DNA of 64,000 nt from DASZIT01 sp963770635 (lineage in GTDB: Bacteria; Actinomycetota; Acidimicrobiia; Acidimicrobiales; RAAP-2). A model generated the notes under the pieces. The model saw only the letters and a program-made list of their open reading frames with translations. It was not told where the DNA came from and searched no databases. Where the stretch lies: NCBI GenBank assembly GCA_963770635.1, contig CAVYQI010000006.1, forward strand, positions 496,001 to 560,000, written 5' to 3'. Each line of letters opens with the position of its first letter. The stretch's first letter is position 1. The translations under genes and the position numbers were made by a program. This document shows, one piece after another, positions 27,104 to 35,185 of the stretch.

Positions 27104-28196
27104 GTGTCATTCCCCATTGCCGAATCGTGACTACCGGGCCCGCCACGCCGAGGGTGACCGACTGGTCATAGGTGCCTCCATCGGAGCCGGAGACCGAAAT
27201 AGTACTCGTAAGGGTAACGCTGGAGACAGCGCCCCCTTGCGAATCGATGGCCACATTGAGGGGTGAATCGTGCCCGGTGATGGTGGCCCCTTGCAGGGGT
27301 TTCGGCATCGTCACCCCGGGGGCGATGGCGGCCCACCAATCGGAACGGTTCTGTTCGGCGGAGTGGATGCCCCCGAAATACGCCTCCAGGGAGGCAGCGG
27401 TGAGGCCCAACGGATTCGGCGACTGCTGGAAGGCCTGGGAAGTGCTCCCGGTCAGGGTCATCGTCCCCATCGGGGTCGAATTCTGGTCGAGGGTGAGCCC
27501 CTGAGCCACCAGGGCGGGCGGGGCCGGGGTGGTGTAGTTCACCGTGGCGATGGTCGGCGCCTGGAGGGGGGCGGTCGTGGTGGTCGTACTCCCCTTCTTG
27601 GTCGACTTGCTCGGCGGGGTCGGGGGATTGGCGATCAGGGCGGCGGAGACCAGGAGGCGTTGCGACGTGTAGAACAGCGCGTTGGTGGGCCAACAGGTGT
27701 CGAGCACGAGGGTCGGGGTGGCCGAGTTCAAGATGTCGGCGCCGGCGTTGACCACCTTGCTGGCGGTCATCTGAAACGTCCACGTCTGGCACTGGTTGCG
27801 GTAGGTGATCAGATCCCCGGGCTTCAGATCCCCGAGATGCACGAAGTAACTGACGTCATGGGCCAGCAGCACCGAGGTCCCGTTCTGACCGGGCCACACC
27901 GATGCCGGTGCGTGTCCTGCCGCCACGTTCAACTCGGCATCGTCGGTACCCTGTTCCACCGGCGCCGTCAACGAAAGAGCGGGGACGTCGATGACCCCGG
28001 CCAGCTGGCCCTGCTGGGGGGTCGCCTCGACGCAGGGTGCGCCGGATTGCGCAGGCGTGTGTACCTGCGCAACCAGTTGCGCGTTTGCCCGGTGCTTATG
28101 GATCGTCCATCCGGTGGCATACCCCACGAAGGCCAGCGACGCCCAGATGAGCACCGCGCCCAGGGCGGTGGCCGCGACCCGACGGGATCTCTTCAT
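27096..28196 (-). CDS. Sortase-family transpeptidase with long C-terminal extension
   Basis: 366 residues from ATG at 28196; a TTG at 28223 is possible. The N-terminal TM anchor (VAATALGAVLIWASLAFVGYATG) leads into a sortase barrel. It carries the catalytic triad: His113 in LLAHDVSYF, Cys168 in TLVLDTCWPT and Arg180 in YTSQRLLVSA, with the GDLKPGDLI strand between them. It should cleave a sorting signal and join the protein to the wall or a pilin. An unusual ~170-residue extension follows a Thr/Lys linker (STKKGSTTTTT); its role is unknown. The gene directly upstream encodes a protein with a sorting signal. Confidence 0.85.
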   Translation of the reverse strand: MKRSRRVAATALGAVLIWASLAFVGYATGWTIHKHRANAQLVAQVHTPAQSGAPCVEATPQQGQLAGVIDVPALSLTAPVEQGTDDAELNVAAGHAPASVWPGQNGTSVLLAHDVSYFVHLGDLKPGDLITYRNQCQTWTFQMTASKVVNAGADILNSATPTLVLDTCWPTNALFYTSQRLLVSAALIANPPTPPSKSTKKGSTTTTTAPLQAPTIATVNYTTPAPPALVAQGLTLDQNSTPMGTMTLTGSTSQAFQQSPNPLGLTAASLEAYFGGIHSAEQNRSDWWAAIAPGVTMPKPLQGATITGHDSPLNVAIDSQGGAVSSVTLTSTISVSGSDGGTYDQSVTLGVAGPVVTIRQWGMTHE

Positions 28197-28307
28197 CCAC
28201 GGCCGGGCACGCAGCCACTGCAACCACGAGGTATGTCCGTCGTTCCGCCGACGGAATCTGAGCCCCCTCCCGCGCCCGGTAGGACAGCCGGGAGGTGACC
28301 TCCATCG

Positions 28308-29573
28308 CTACCGTTGTTCGTCACCTCGACGCAGCGTCGCCATGGCGTGGGTGGTCCGGCTCACGGCGGAGGTCAGGCCACGGCGCCAGAAGAGGGCACA
28401 GCCGAGGAGGAACACGATGATGGCCAGCGGAATGGATCCGGCCCACGGCTCACCGGTGTGCACGGCGGTGACTCCGGAGATGGCTCCGGTGCCCGTGCTG
28501 GCGCCGGTGCCGGTGCCGGTTCCCGCGCCCGTGCCGCCCGATCCGGTGCCGGCTCCGGACCCGCCGCCGCCGCCGCTACCGCTGCCGGTGTAGGTGAACT
28601 GGTCACCCGGGTTGGTCGGGCTGGTGCCGTTGCAGTTGGTCACGGTGACATCGACGGTGCCGGTCCCCGGTGGGGAGGTGGCGGTAATGGTGGTGGAGTT
28701 GACCACCGTGAAGGTGGTGGCCGGCGTGCCGCCGAACTTGACGCCGGTCACGCAGGTGAACCCGGTCCCGGTGATGGTGACCGAGGTACCACCCGTCGAG
28801 GGACCGCCGTTCGGGCTCACGCCGGTGACGGTCGGCGGGGTGGACACCACGTTGATGTCCGGGCCGGTGGCCCCACACTTCGACTCCGCCACGGTGATCT
28901 GGACGGCGGTGGCCAGCACGGTGATCTTCAGGGCGTCAACCGTGATGCTGGTCGACCCCGGGGAGTTGGCCACCGTCTGGCCGTTGATGGTGATGCTCAA
29001 CAAGGTGTTGAGCGGGGCGGGCAGCGACACCGGGCCACTGCTGGGGATCGGCACCGGGGTGCCGGCCGCGCTGATGCTGGCCACGGTGGTCCCCCCGGTG
29101 GATCCGTGGGCGTTGGAGGTGCAGGTCGACTCGACCGCGCCGATGGTGAGGGCGCTCAACACGGTGGCGTTGGCCAGGCTCGCCTTGCTGGTGATGGTCT
29201 CCGCCGCGGTCCCGAAGTTCGTCGAGGACGAGGAGGCGGAAGCCACCCCGGCCACCAGCACTCCGGTGAGGGGCACGGGGATCAACGTGTCCGACACGGC
29301 CGAACCGTCGGCGGGCAGCGTGACCGACGGGGTCGGCGGGATCAGGTTGGTACCGGCCAGCACCGCCTGGAGGCCGAAGGCGCTCCCGGTGCCGGAGTCG
29401 GTAGCCGCCGAAGCCGCGCCACCGAGAAACGCGAACGAGCCGAGTGCCGCACTGATAGCGAGCAACAGGGCGCCCACCAAGCGGAACATGCCAACTCGAC
29501 GGAACAATCCGACACGGCGGGCCGAGTGCGCATGACGTGGCGTACGCGCTCGGGATGTGGGGGATTCAGTCAT
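28308..29573 (-). CDS. Surface protein with TIG domain and C-terminal sorting signal (AVHTGEPWAG)
   Basis: 421 residues. A long basic signal peptide (LVGALLLAISAALGSFAFLG) is followed by an exported domain of ~200 residues, then one IPT/TIG domain (PPTVTGVSPNGGPSTGG to DQFTYT) and a Gly/Ser/Thr linker. The C-terminus has the three-part sorting signal: AVHTGEPWAG, a hydrophobic helix (IPLAIIVFLLGCALFW) and RR. The xxHTG core resembles LPXTG/LAXTG signals of actinobacterial sortases. The sortase gene follows 111 bp downstream, so this is the likely substrate. Confidence 0.85.
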   Translation of the reverse strand: MTESPTSRARTPRHAHSARRVGLFRRVGMFRLVGALLLAISAALGSFAFLGGAASAATDSGTGSAFGLQAVLAGTNLIPPTPSVTLPADGSAVSDTLIPVPLTGVLVAGVASASSSSTNFGTAAETITSKASLANATVLSALTIGAVESTCTSNAHGSTGGTTVASISAAGTPVPIPSSGPVSLPAPLNTLLSITINGQTVANSPGSTSITVDALKITVLATAVQITVAESKCGATGPDINVVSTPPTVTGVSPNGGPSTGGTSVTITGTGFTCVTGVKFGGTPATTFTVVNSTTITATSPPGTGTVDVTVTNCNGTSPTNPGDQFTYTGSGSGGGGGSGAGTGSGGTGAGTGTGTGASTGTGAISGVTAVHTGEPWAGSIPLAIIVFLLGCALFWRRGLTSAVSRTTHAMATLRRGDEQR

Positions 29574-30330
29574 TGGAATTAACTCTGCTTTCCTCGAGGT
29601 CCCGCGGGGCCCGTTTGCCCGCTGTGGGTCAACTTACCTCAAATTGAGGATTGCAAACAACGAATGCCGTCCATCCCCAACCCGAGCGGACGGAACCGCG
29701 CTCGGGGTTTGAAGTTGGTGGGTCCCGGTGATGCCGGGTGGGGTGGTACCGGGTGGGGTCGGTTGGTGCCTGGGTTGGCCGGTTCCCACGCATGAAATAC
29801 GTCTGAGACTGATTGGAATTTACCTGAAATGCATGACCGGGTTCGGGACCGGGATCGGGGGCGGAATCAGCACGGATTCAGCCGCGGACCGGACCAGCTC
29901 CGGCCCGGGCTCACGACTGATGGTGCTTGGGAGGTGGCAAATCGTGCCTGTGGGGGGATCTGTGAACTTTTTGTGTCATGCGCGTGAACGGCGGATGTCA
30001 TTGGTGCGGTATCGCCGGTGGTGAATCTGGGGATGGGAGCGGCGAACCGGGTAGCTGTGCGAGGAAATTGTGCCTGGAATCGGGCAATTCGTGCCTGGGA
30101 ATGGGGTCTGATCGGACCGGCTGGCGGATTCGTTCGGGTGGTGCCGGATCCGACCCCACCGGACGGCTGAGAGGAGAATGCCAATCTCGCGCTTCCCATT
30201 TGCTCCCAGTTCGCCTAATCTTTCGCAAAGGCCCTGCATCTGGGGGTCCAGGTGGAGCTGATTCCGGGAGTCGGACGGGATGAGATGCCGATAAACGGGG
30301 TTTTCGGGGACCAAGTGGGGAGATAGACGC
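29574..30330. other. 757-bp region between the surface protein and the sigma factor
   Basis: No convincing gene. It carries a G-quadruplex-like run (29736-29758). It also has two imperfect ~22-bp direct repeats containing GTGCCTGG near 30065-30110 and a G-rich plus strand throughout. It probably holds the divergent promoters of the surface protein (minus) and the ECF sigma gene (plus). Confidence 0.4.
29736..29758 (+). other. G-quadruplex-type motif
   Basis: Four G-runs (GGG, GGGG, GGG, GGGG) separated by loops of 1, 7 and 1 bases on the plus strand satisfy the usual G4 pattern. It lies 163 bases upstream of the surface-protein start, on the template side. It may be fortuitous in GC-rich DNA. 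Confidence 0.4.
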
Positions 30331-31872
30331 ATGGCGCTTCGGCACGATGACGTTGAGCAGGTTGATCGACTTACTGAGAACCTCTTGCATAGTCGCGCCG
30401 CCGCGGCTGCGCCTTCCTCTCCTTCTGCACCTGCCTCGGCGCCGTCCCGCGACGGATCTGTTGACGTCGCCCGTGACAGATTGCTGGTGGAGCGTTGCCA
30501 GGCAGGCGACCGAGCCGCGTTCGACGAGCTTTATGTCCGTTATCAACGCCGGCTGTACCGATTCTGTCTGCAGCGCATGGGCTCGGCCCACGACGCGGAA
30601 GATGTCGTCCAGGAATCGTTCGTGCGCGCCTGGCGCGCCCTCCCCCGTTTCGCCGGAGAGCGCCGCTTCTACCCGTGGCTGACTGTCATCGCCGCCAACC
30701 TCTGCGTCGACACCCTGCGACGCCGCTCGCGGCTGACGCCCGTCGAGGAGTCGCGGATCACCGCGTCCGACACCGGGACCTACGAAATCGAGGACGCCGT
30801 CCTCCATGAGGTCGACGCCAAGATGGTGGCCACCGCCTTCGGCCAACTGTCGACCCGGCACCAACGGGTGCTGAAGATGCGGGAAGGGTCCGAGTGGTCC
30901 TACCGGAAGATCGCCGAGCACGAGGGTGTCGGGGTCACCGCCGTCGAGACGCTGCTGTGGCGGGCGCGGCAGGCCCTCAAGCGCGAGTTCCTGATTCTCG
31001 ACGAGCAGAAGGGCAAGGTGGGTGCGCTCATCGGGTTCTTGGTGGTGTTCCCGGCCCGTGCCGTGGCTCGCCTGCCGAAGGCCTTGAAGCACGGCGTGAG
31101 CCACGCGGTCGAAGGCACCAAGAACGCCGCCGCCTCCCTCGGATCCGGGGCGTTCGGTGATTTCGGGTCCGGCGCCCTCGGGGTGTTCGGACCGTCGGTG
31201 GCCGCCGCCACCGGTGCGGTGGCCATCACCGTCGGGACGGTTCTAATGCTGCCGGCCAGCGGCCCGGTGACGGGTGCCGGATCCTCGAACCCGGCACCGA
31301 TCACCACCGTGTTGCCGGCCCTGGCATCACCCATCGCCAGTGCGAGCACGTCGTCCCACACGCCTTCGACCTCGACGACGGGTTCGGCGGCGACGGGTAC
31401 GGCGTCGACGAAGACGGTTTCGGGATTGGCGGGGTCCGTCGGCGGAACGGGTTCCTCGATTGGATCGGTCGGTTCACCCGGACCGTTCGGCCTGGGTGAA
31501 TTCGGGATCGGCACCATCCTCCAAGGCGTCGCGGCGGCCGGTCAGGGTCCAGGCGCGATCAGCAATCTCGGCTCGGCCATCGGCGGCCCCGTCGGTGGGG
31601 CGATCAACGGTGCGGGGTCAGCGGCCAAAGGGTTGGCCGGGACCATCAGCCCCGCGGTGGGAGCGGTTGTTGGCGGCGCCGAGAACACCGTCAACGGCGT
31701 CGTACCAGGTCCGGGGGCAGCTACCCCGAGCCCGGGTGCCGGAACGGGGGCGACTGGTTCTGGTACCAAGCCCAGCCCGGGTGCCAGTTCGAGCGGTCCG
31801 TTCTCCTCGACCAACAGCACCGTCAACGCGCTGACCAAGGCGCTGGGGATTCCACTCAACCTCGGCTCCTGA
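30331..31872 (+). CDS. ECF sigma factor fused to a TM helix and long low-complexity tail
   Basis: 513 residues from ATG with GGGGAG upstream. After an Ala/Ser-rich start come region 2 (AFDELYVRYQRRLYRF, DAEDVVQESFVRAWR) and region 4 (LSTRHQRVLKMREG, YRKIAEHEGVGVTAVETLL), so promoter recognition should work. Beyond residue ~240 there is a linker, a hydrophobic helix (VAAATGAVAITVGTVLMLP) and ~200 residues of Ser/Thr/Gly/Pro, ending NALTKALGIPLNLGS. The factor is therefore probably tethered to the membrane and may need release by proteolysis. No anti-sigma gene lies beside it, so the tail may serve that role. Its layout resembles the two GGDEF proteins. Confidence 0.85.
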   Translation: MALRHDDVEQVDRLTENLLHSRAAAAAPSSPSAPASAPSRDGSVDVARDRLLVERCQAGDRAAFDELYVRYQRRLYRFCLQRMGSAHDAEDVVQESFVRAWRALPRFAGERRFYPWLTVIAANLCVDTLRRRSRLTPVEESRITASDTGTYEIEDAVLHEVDAKMVATAFGQLSTRHQRVLKMREGSEWSYRKIAEHEGVGVTAVETLLWRARQALKREFLILDEQKGKVGALIGFLVVFPARAVARLPKALKHGVSHAVEGTKNAAASLGSGAFGDFGSGALGVFGPSVAAATGAVAITVGTVLMLPASGPVTGAGSSNPAPITTVLPALASPIASASTSSHTPSTSTTGSAATGTASTKTVSGLAGSVGGTGSSIGSVGSPGPFGLGEFGIGTILQGVAAAGQGPGAISNLGSAIGGPVGGAINGAGSAAKGLAGTISPAVGAVVGGAENTVNGVVPGPGAATPSPGAGTGATGSGTKPSPGASSSGPFSSTNSTVNALTKALGIPLNLGS

Positions 31873-31877
31873 GGCTG

Positions 31878-31913
31878 AGTCGCCAGCAGTAGTTGAGTCG
31901 TCAGCAGTAGTTG
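31878..31913 (+). repeat. Two 18-bp tandem repeats after the sigma gene
   Basis: AGTCGYCAGCAGTAGTTG occurs twice in direct tandem immediately after the stop codon, with one mismatch. No known element is recognised. Confidence 0.6.
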
Positions 31914-31980
31914 TCAGCCCGAGCGCTCCCGAGCCCAGCCGATCCCTGTCAACCCGAGCCCTATCAAACGGTGCCTGGGG

Positions 31981-33102
31981 TCAACGGGTGGTCAGGTCCT
32001 CCGAGGTCCGCTCCGGCGGGATGGGAGGGACCACCGCCGGTTGTGACTCTGGCGGTTCCGATGCTGGCGGGTGGGCCCGGGGTTGCTGCACCGGATTGAT
32101 GAGCCCGTGTCGCCGGAGGACTTCGGTTGCCTCGGTTCGGCCGGCTTCGATGAGGGCCTCCGTCTCCGAGAAGTCGGTGTAGTCACGGGGGGAACTCCCG
32201 TCGACGGAGAACACGATGACCTCGACCCCATCGGGCAGCCGGGCCAACTCGCGGCTGAATCGGGCGTGAACGGAGATGAACAGGGCGCTGAGCATCACCT
32301 CCACCGGGCGCTTTGACGGTGGCGGTATGAACGTCAGCGGCCCACAGAGGAGCACGAAGATCCGGGTGGCGCCGGCATCGATGGCCCGGCTGATCGGCAC
32401 GTTGTCGACGACCCCGCCGTCGACCAGGCGGTCGCCGTCGATCTCCACCGAGGGGAAGATGGCGGGGACGGCGGCCGAGGCCAGGATGGCTTCCACCGCC
32501 GGACCGGACATCAGCCAGCGCTCCCGTCCGTCAGTGATCGAGGTCGCCACGACTTCGAAGGGGATGGTGGCATCCTCGATCCGGTCGAAAGTGATCCCGG
32601 CCTCGATGATCTTCCGGAGCCCGGTATTGGGATGGATCGAATCGCGTTGCTGCAGGTATTGCCAAGGTCCGTGTACGAACCGTGACGGGTAGATGGAATC
32701 CCCGGTGATCCCCCGCCAGATGTTGGCCATCCGCTCGACTCCAGCCACCGTCGGATCACCGGCAAAGGCCGCCCCGTTGATCGCCCCGACCGAGGCACCG
32801 TAGATGCGGTCGGGGACAAAACCGTTTTCGGCCAGCACCTCGAGCATCCCGACCTGAGCGGCTCCCCGGGTACCACCCCCGGCCAAGACCAGTGCGGTGA
32901 GCTGGTGCCCGGGGTCTCCACCCTCGCCGGCGTGGCCGTCATCGCCCTCCAGTTGACCTTCCTGGCGGGCCAACCACTCCTGTCTGGCGATCCGCCCACG
33001 TTTGAGGGTGAAACGGATAACCAGCACCGTCAAGATCAAAAAGGCCACCACGAACAGGGTGAATCCGACAGCGAACAACGTGTTGGCGGCGGCCGGAACC
33101 AT
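31981..33102 (-). CDS. Patatin-like phospholipase with N-terminal TM anchor
   Basis: 373 residues from ATG at 33102. An N-terminal TM helix (LFAVGFTLFVVAFLILTVLVI) and a short basic linker precede a patatin domain. The domain has the oxyanion loop GGGTRG, the nucleophile motif GASVG and the catalytic Asp in VDGGVVDN, all in the usual order. The C-terminal ~30 residues are Pro/Glu-rich. Patatins are serine hydrolases acting on lipid acyl esters; here the enzyme should face the cytoplasm at the membrane. No ribosome site is obvious; TATAGC nine bases before the ATG suggests a leaderless or short-leader mRNA. It is divergent from the nuclease-fold pair across 76 bp. Confidence 0.88.
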   Translation of the reverse strand: MVPAAANTLFAVGFTLFVVAFLILTVLVIRFTLKRGRIARQEWLARQEGQLEGDDGHAGEGGDPGHQLTALVLAGGGTRGAAQVGMLEVLAENGFVPDRIYGASVGAINGAAFAGDPTVAGVERMANIWRGITGDSIYPSRFVHGPWQYLQQRDSIHPNTGLRKIIEAGITFDRIEDATIPFEVVATSITDGRERWLMSGPAVEAILASAAVPAIFPSVEIDGDRLVDGGVVDNVPISRAIDAGATRIFVLLCGPLTFIPPPSKRPVEVMLSALFISVHARFSRELARLPDGVEVIVFSVDGSSPRDYTDFSETEALIEAGRTEATEVLRRHGLINPVQQPRAHPPASEPPESQPAVVPPIPPERTSEDLTTR

Positions 33103-33178
33103 GGTGAGAAGGCTATAGCGGACCTGCCACACGGATCGGGCATGGCCGGGCGTCACAGCCGTTCGCGACACTGCTCCC

Positions 33179-34210
33179 ATGGTTGTGATCGACGTCGAGA
33201 GGGAGGACCTCAAGCTCGGAGCGGCAGATCGGACGACCGTCCTGACTCCGACCATCGCATCGGGCTGGACCCCCTTGGCCGGGGACGCCCTCCTCGACCG
33301 GCTCCGGATCACCGGGCGGCCCCGTCCGCTGGCCGACCCCGAACGGGTGGCACGACTCCGGGAGAGCATCGAGCTCGGGCTTTGTCCGAACACGGTTGCG
33401 AACCGCCGGACCGGCGATGGCCGACCCGCGGATCCCGGCCCACCCAAGCCACTGGTCGTCACCAAAGACCGGTTGACCCGGGCACTTGACCGAGAATCCC
33501 ATCTCGGCACCCATTCAGGCGGGGTGCAGACCCCTTCCCTACCGATGGCCTGCGGTGCACTCGTCGATGCGCTGTTTCGGCAGCTGGTGACGACCGGGTC
33601 GATCGGCGACCCGATGAGCGACGCGATGGAAGCCCTGGCTCTCGATGACCGCCAAGACGACCTGCTGACGTGGATCGACAACCTGTCGGCGGCGGAACGA
33701 GGGGCACTGACGGCCGAAGTCGATCGTCAGTCCCTGGACCTGGCCCATCGTTGGCCCAGGCTCGACCCCTCCTGGCTCCCGCGTACCCAGGTTCCGATGC
33801 GGGTCGGACTGGCGGGAGGATCGATCGAATTGTCGGGCCGGGTGGACCTGGCCATCGGGCGACCCGAGCTGGCCGTTGCCTCGGTCGCCATCGTGGAGGT
33901 CAAGTCCGGGGCACGACGACTCGAACATCGAATGGACCTTCATTTCTACGCGCTGATGGAGACCCTGCGGAATCCCGCTCCCCCATTTGCGGTCGCGACC
34001 TACTACACCCGGACGGGCGAATTGGACGTCGATCCGGTGAGCGACGAGCTCCTCGCCTCCGCCGCCCGGCGGACCTTGGCCGGGATCGGGGCACTTTGCC
34101 GGACGGCCGGTGAAACCGTCGGGTCCGGGCCGGCGAAACGTGACACACGTCGTGCCGGCGGCTCGGGGCGGCAACGCTCGGCCGTCGATACCAATGGTCG
34201 TGGAAAATGA
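33179..34210 (+). CDS. PD-(D/E)XK superfamily nuclease (RecB/Cas4-like), catalytic residues present
   Basis: 343 residues. The C-terminal half fits a PD-(D/E)XK core: Asp223 in LSGRVDLAIG, then Glu240-x-Lys242 in AIVEVKSG, then a helix HRMDLHFYAL (His250, Tyr257) placed like the QxxxY motif of RecB-type nucleases. The N-terminal ~120 residues are unrecognised. No helicase or Cas gene is nearby. The stop overlaps the start of the next gene (ATGA), so the two products are made together. The GTG/ATG choice at the N-terminus is uncertain; I keep the first start (ATG at 33179). Predicted role: DNA cleavage or processing, with substrate unknown. Confidence 0.75.
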   Translation: MVVIDVEREDLKLGAADRTTVLTPTIASGWTPLAGDALLDRLRITGRPRPLADPERVARLRESIELGLCPNTVANRRTGDGRPADPGPPKPLVVTKDRLTRALDRESHLGTHSGGVQTPSLPMACGALVDALFRQLVTTGSIGDPMSDAMEALALDDRQDDLLTWIDNLSAAERGALTAEVDRQSLDLAHRWPRLDPSWLPRTQVPMRVGLAGGSIELSGRVDLAIGRPELAVASVAIVEVKSGARRLEHRMDLHFYALMETLRNPAPPFAVATYYTRTGELDVDPVSDELLASAARRTLAGIGALCRTAGETVGSGPAKRDTRRAGGSGRQRSAVDTNGRGK

Positions 34211-35073
34211 CCCGACCGCAAGAGCTCGCCGCGATGATCCTGGCCCCGCCAGTGACACCCATCGGTCCGAGCGACCGCCGGCGGGTGCATCACCGCCTGC
34301 TTGGTGCCGTTCCGGCGTTGGTCGAGGACCTGGCTGCCGGCGATCAGATCGTCGTCACCCTTCCCCTCCTCCGGCAGGCCGATCGGGATCCGGAGTCGTT
34401 GGCCGCGCCCGAAGAGCCCTTTTCGTGGAAGCCGGCATTCGTCCGCCGGTCCCTGGGGCTGTCGGCCATCGACGCATGTCTCAACCGCCGTTACTCGACT
34501 CCCGGCGAGGCAACGGGTCCGGTTGCCGACGTAGCGGTGGCCGAGTGGAGCCGAACCGGATGGCGCACCTTTCATTGGGAGCCGTGGATGGCCGCCTTGA
34601 GTCCCGCGGCTCGCTCGGCGGTGCTGGCCGAGGCCGCCACCTGGGCGACCGCCTTGTGGTCATCGATCGACTGGCGCCCTTTCGGCCGCTCGATTCGACT
34701 CGGAGGACCAGACGATCAATGGGCGTGTCCCGCGGCGAGGACGGTTCGGCTCAAGGGGCGATGCGAGGTGCGGGTTCCCCTGGATCCGGCCCACCGCGAC
34801 GGGAGGCGCGACCCGACTTCGAGCACGACGTTGATCTCGGTGGCGAGCGGCATACCGGCGAACGGTTGGGAAGCCGAGCTCGGATTTCTGGCCCTGGTGG
34901 CGTCGCTGAGGTCTCCAACCCGGCCGGTTCCCTCGCGAGTGGTTGGCGTATGGCCGGATGCCGGGGAACACCGACTGGTCGACGTCACCCCGGGGACCCT
35001 CGCCGCCGCCGTCGATCGGGTGATCGCCTGCATCGCCGTCGTCGTGGAGGCCCGCCTGTCGATGGTGACGTGA
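34207..35073 (+). CDS. Degenerate paralogue of the adjacent PD-(D/E)XK protein
   Basis: 288 residues, no family recognised directly. Its second half lines up with the upstream protein: LSPAARSAVLAEA against LSAAERGALTAEV, LKGRCEVRV against LSGRVDLAI, ISVASG against VEVKSG, WEAELGFLALVASLR against HRMDLHFYALMETLR, and a similar C-terminal helix after a DV.P motif. In this alignment the catalytic Glu and Lys become Ser and Ala, and the Asp becomes Glu. It is thus likely a non-catalytic partner of the same fold, co-translated through a four-base overlap. The alignment was made by eye and is the main uncertainty. Confidence 0.65.
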   Translation: MTRPQELAAMILAPPVTPIGPSDRRRVHHRLLGAVPALVEDLAAGDQIVVTLPLLRQADRDPESLAAPEEPFSWKPAFVRRSLGLSAIDACLNRRYSTPGEATGPVADVAVAEWSRTGWRTFHWEPWMAALSPAARSAVLAEAATWATALWSSIDWRPFGRSIRLGGPDDQWACPAARTVRLKGRCEVRVPLDPAHRDGRRDPTSSTTLISVASGIPANGWEAELGFLALVASLRSPTRPVPSRVVGVWPDAGEHRLVDVTPGTLAAAVDRVIACIAVVVEARLSMVT

Positions 35074-35142
35074 CGGAGGCGGGGGCGGGGCTGGTCAGCA
35101 AGCAGACGGAGGCGGGTCAGAACGGCAGAGACAGACGGTCGG

Positions 35143-35184
35143 AGCAGACGGCAGGAAGCAGACGGCAGGAAGCAGACGGCAGGA
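35143..35184 (+). repeat. Three 14-bp tandem repeats
   Basis: AGCAGACGGCAGGA occurs three times without interruption, up to the stop codon of the ligase gene at 35186. Partial copies (AGCAGACGGAGG) lie at 35101. It sits in a convergent intergenic region, so it may affect transcript ends. Confidence 0.7.
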
Positions 35185-35185
35185 A

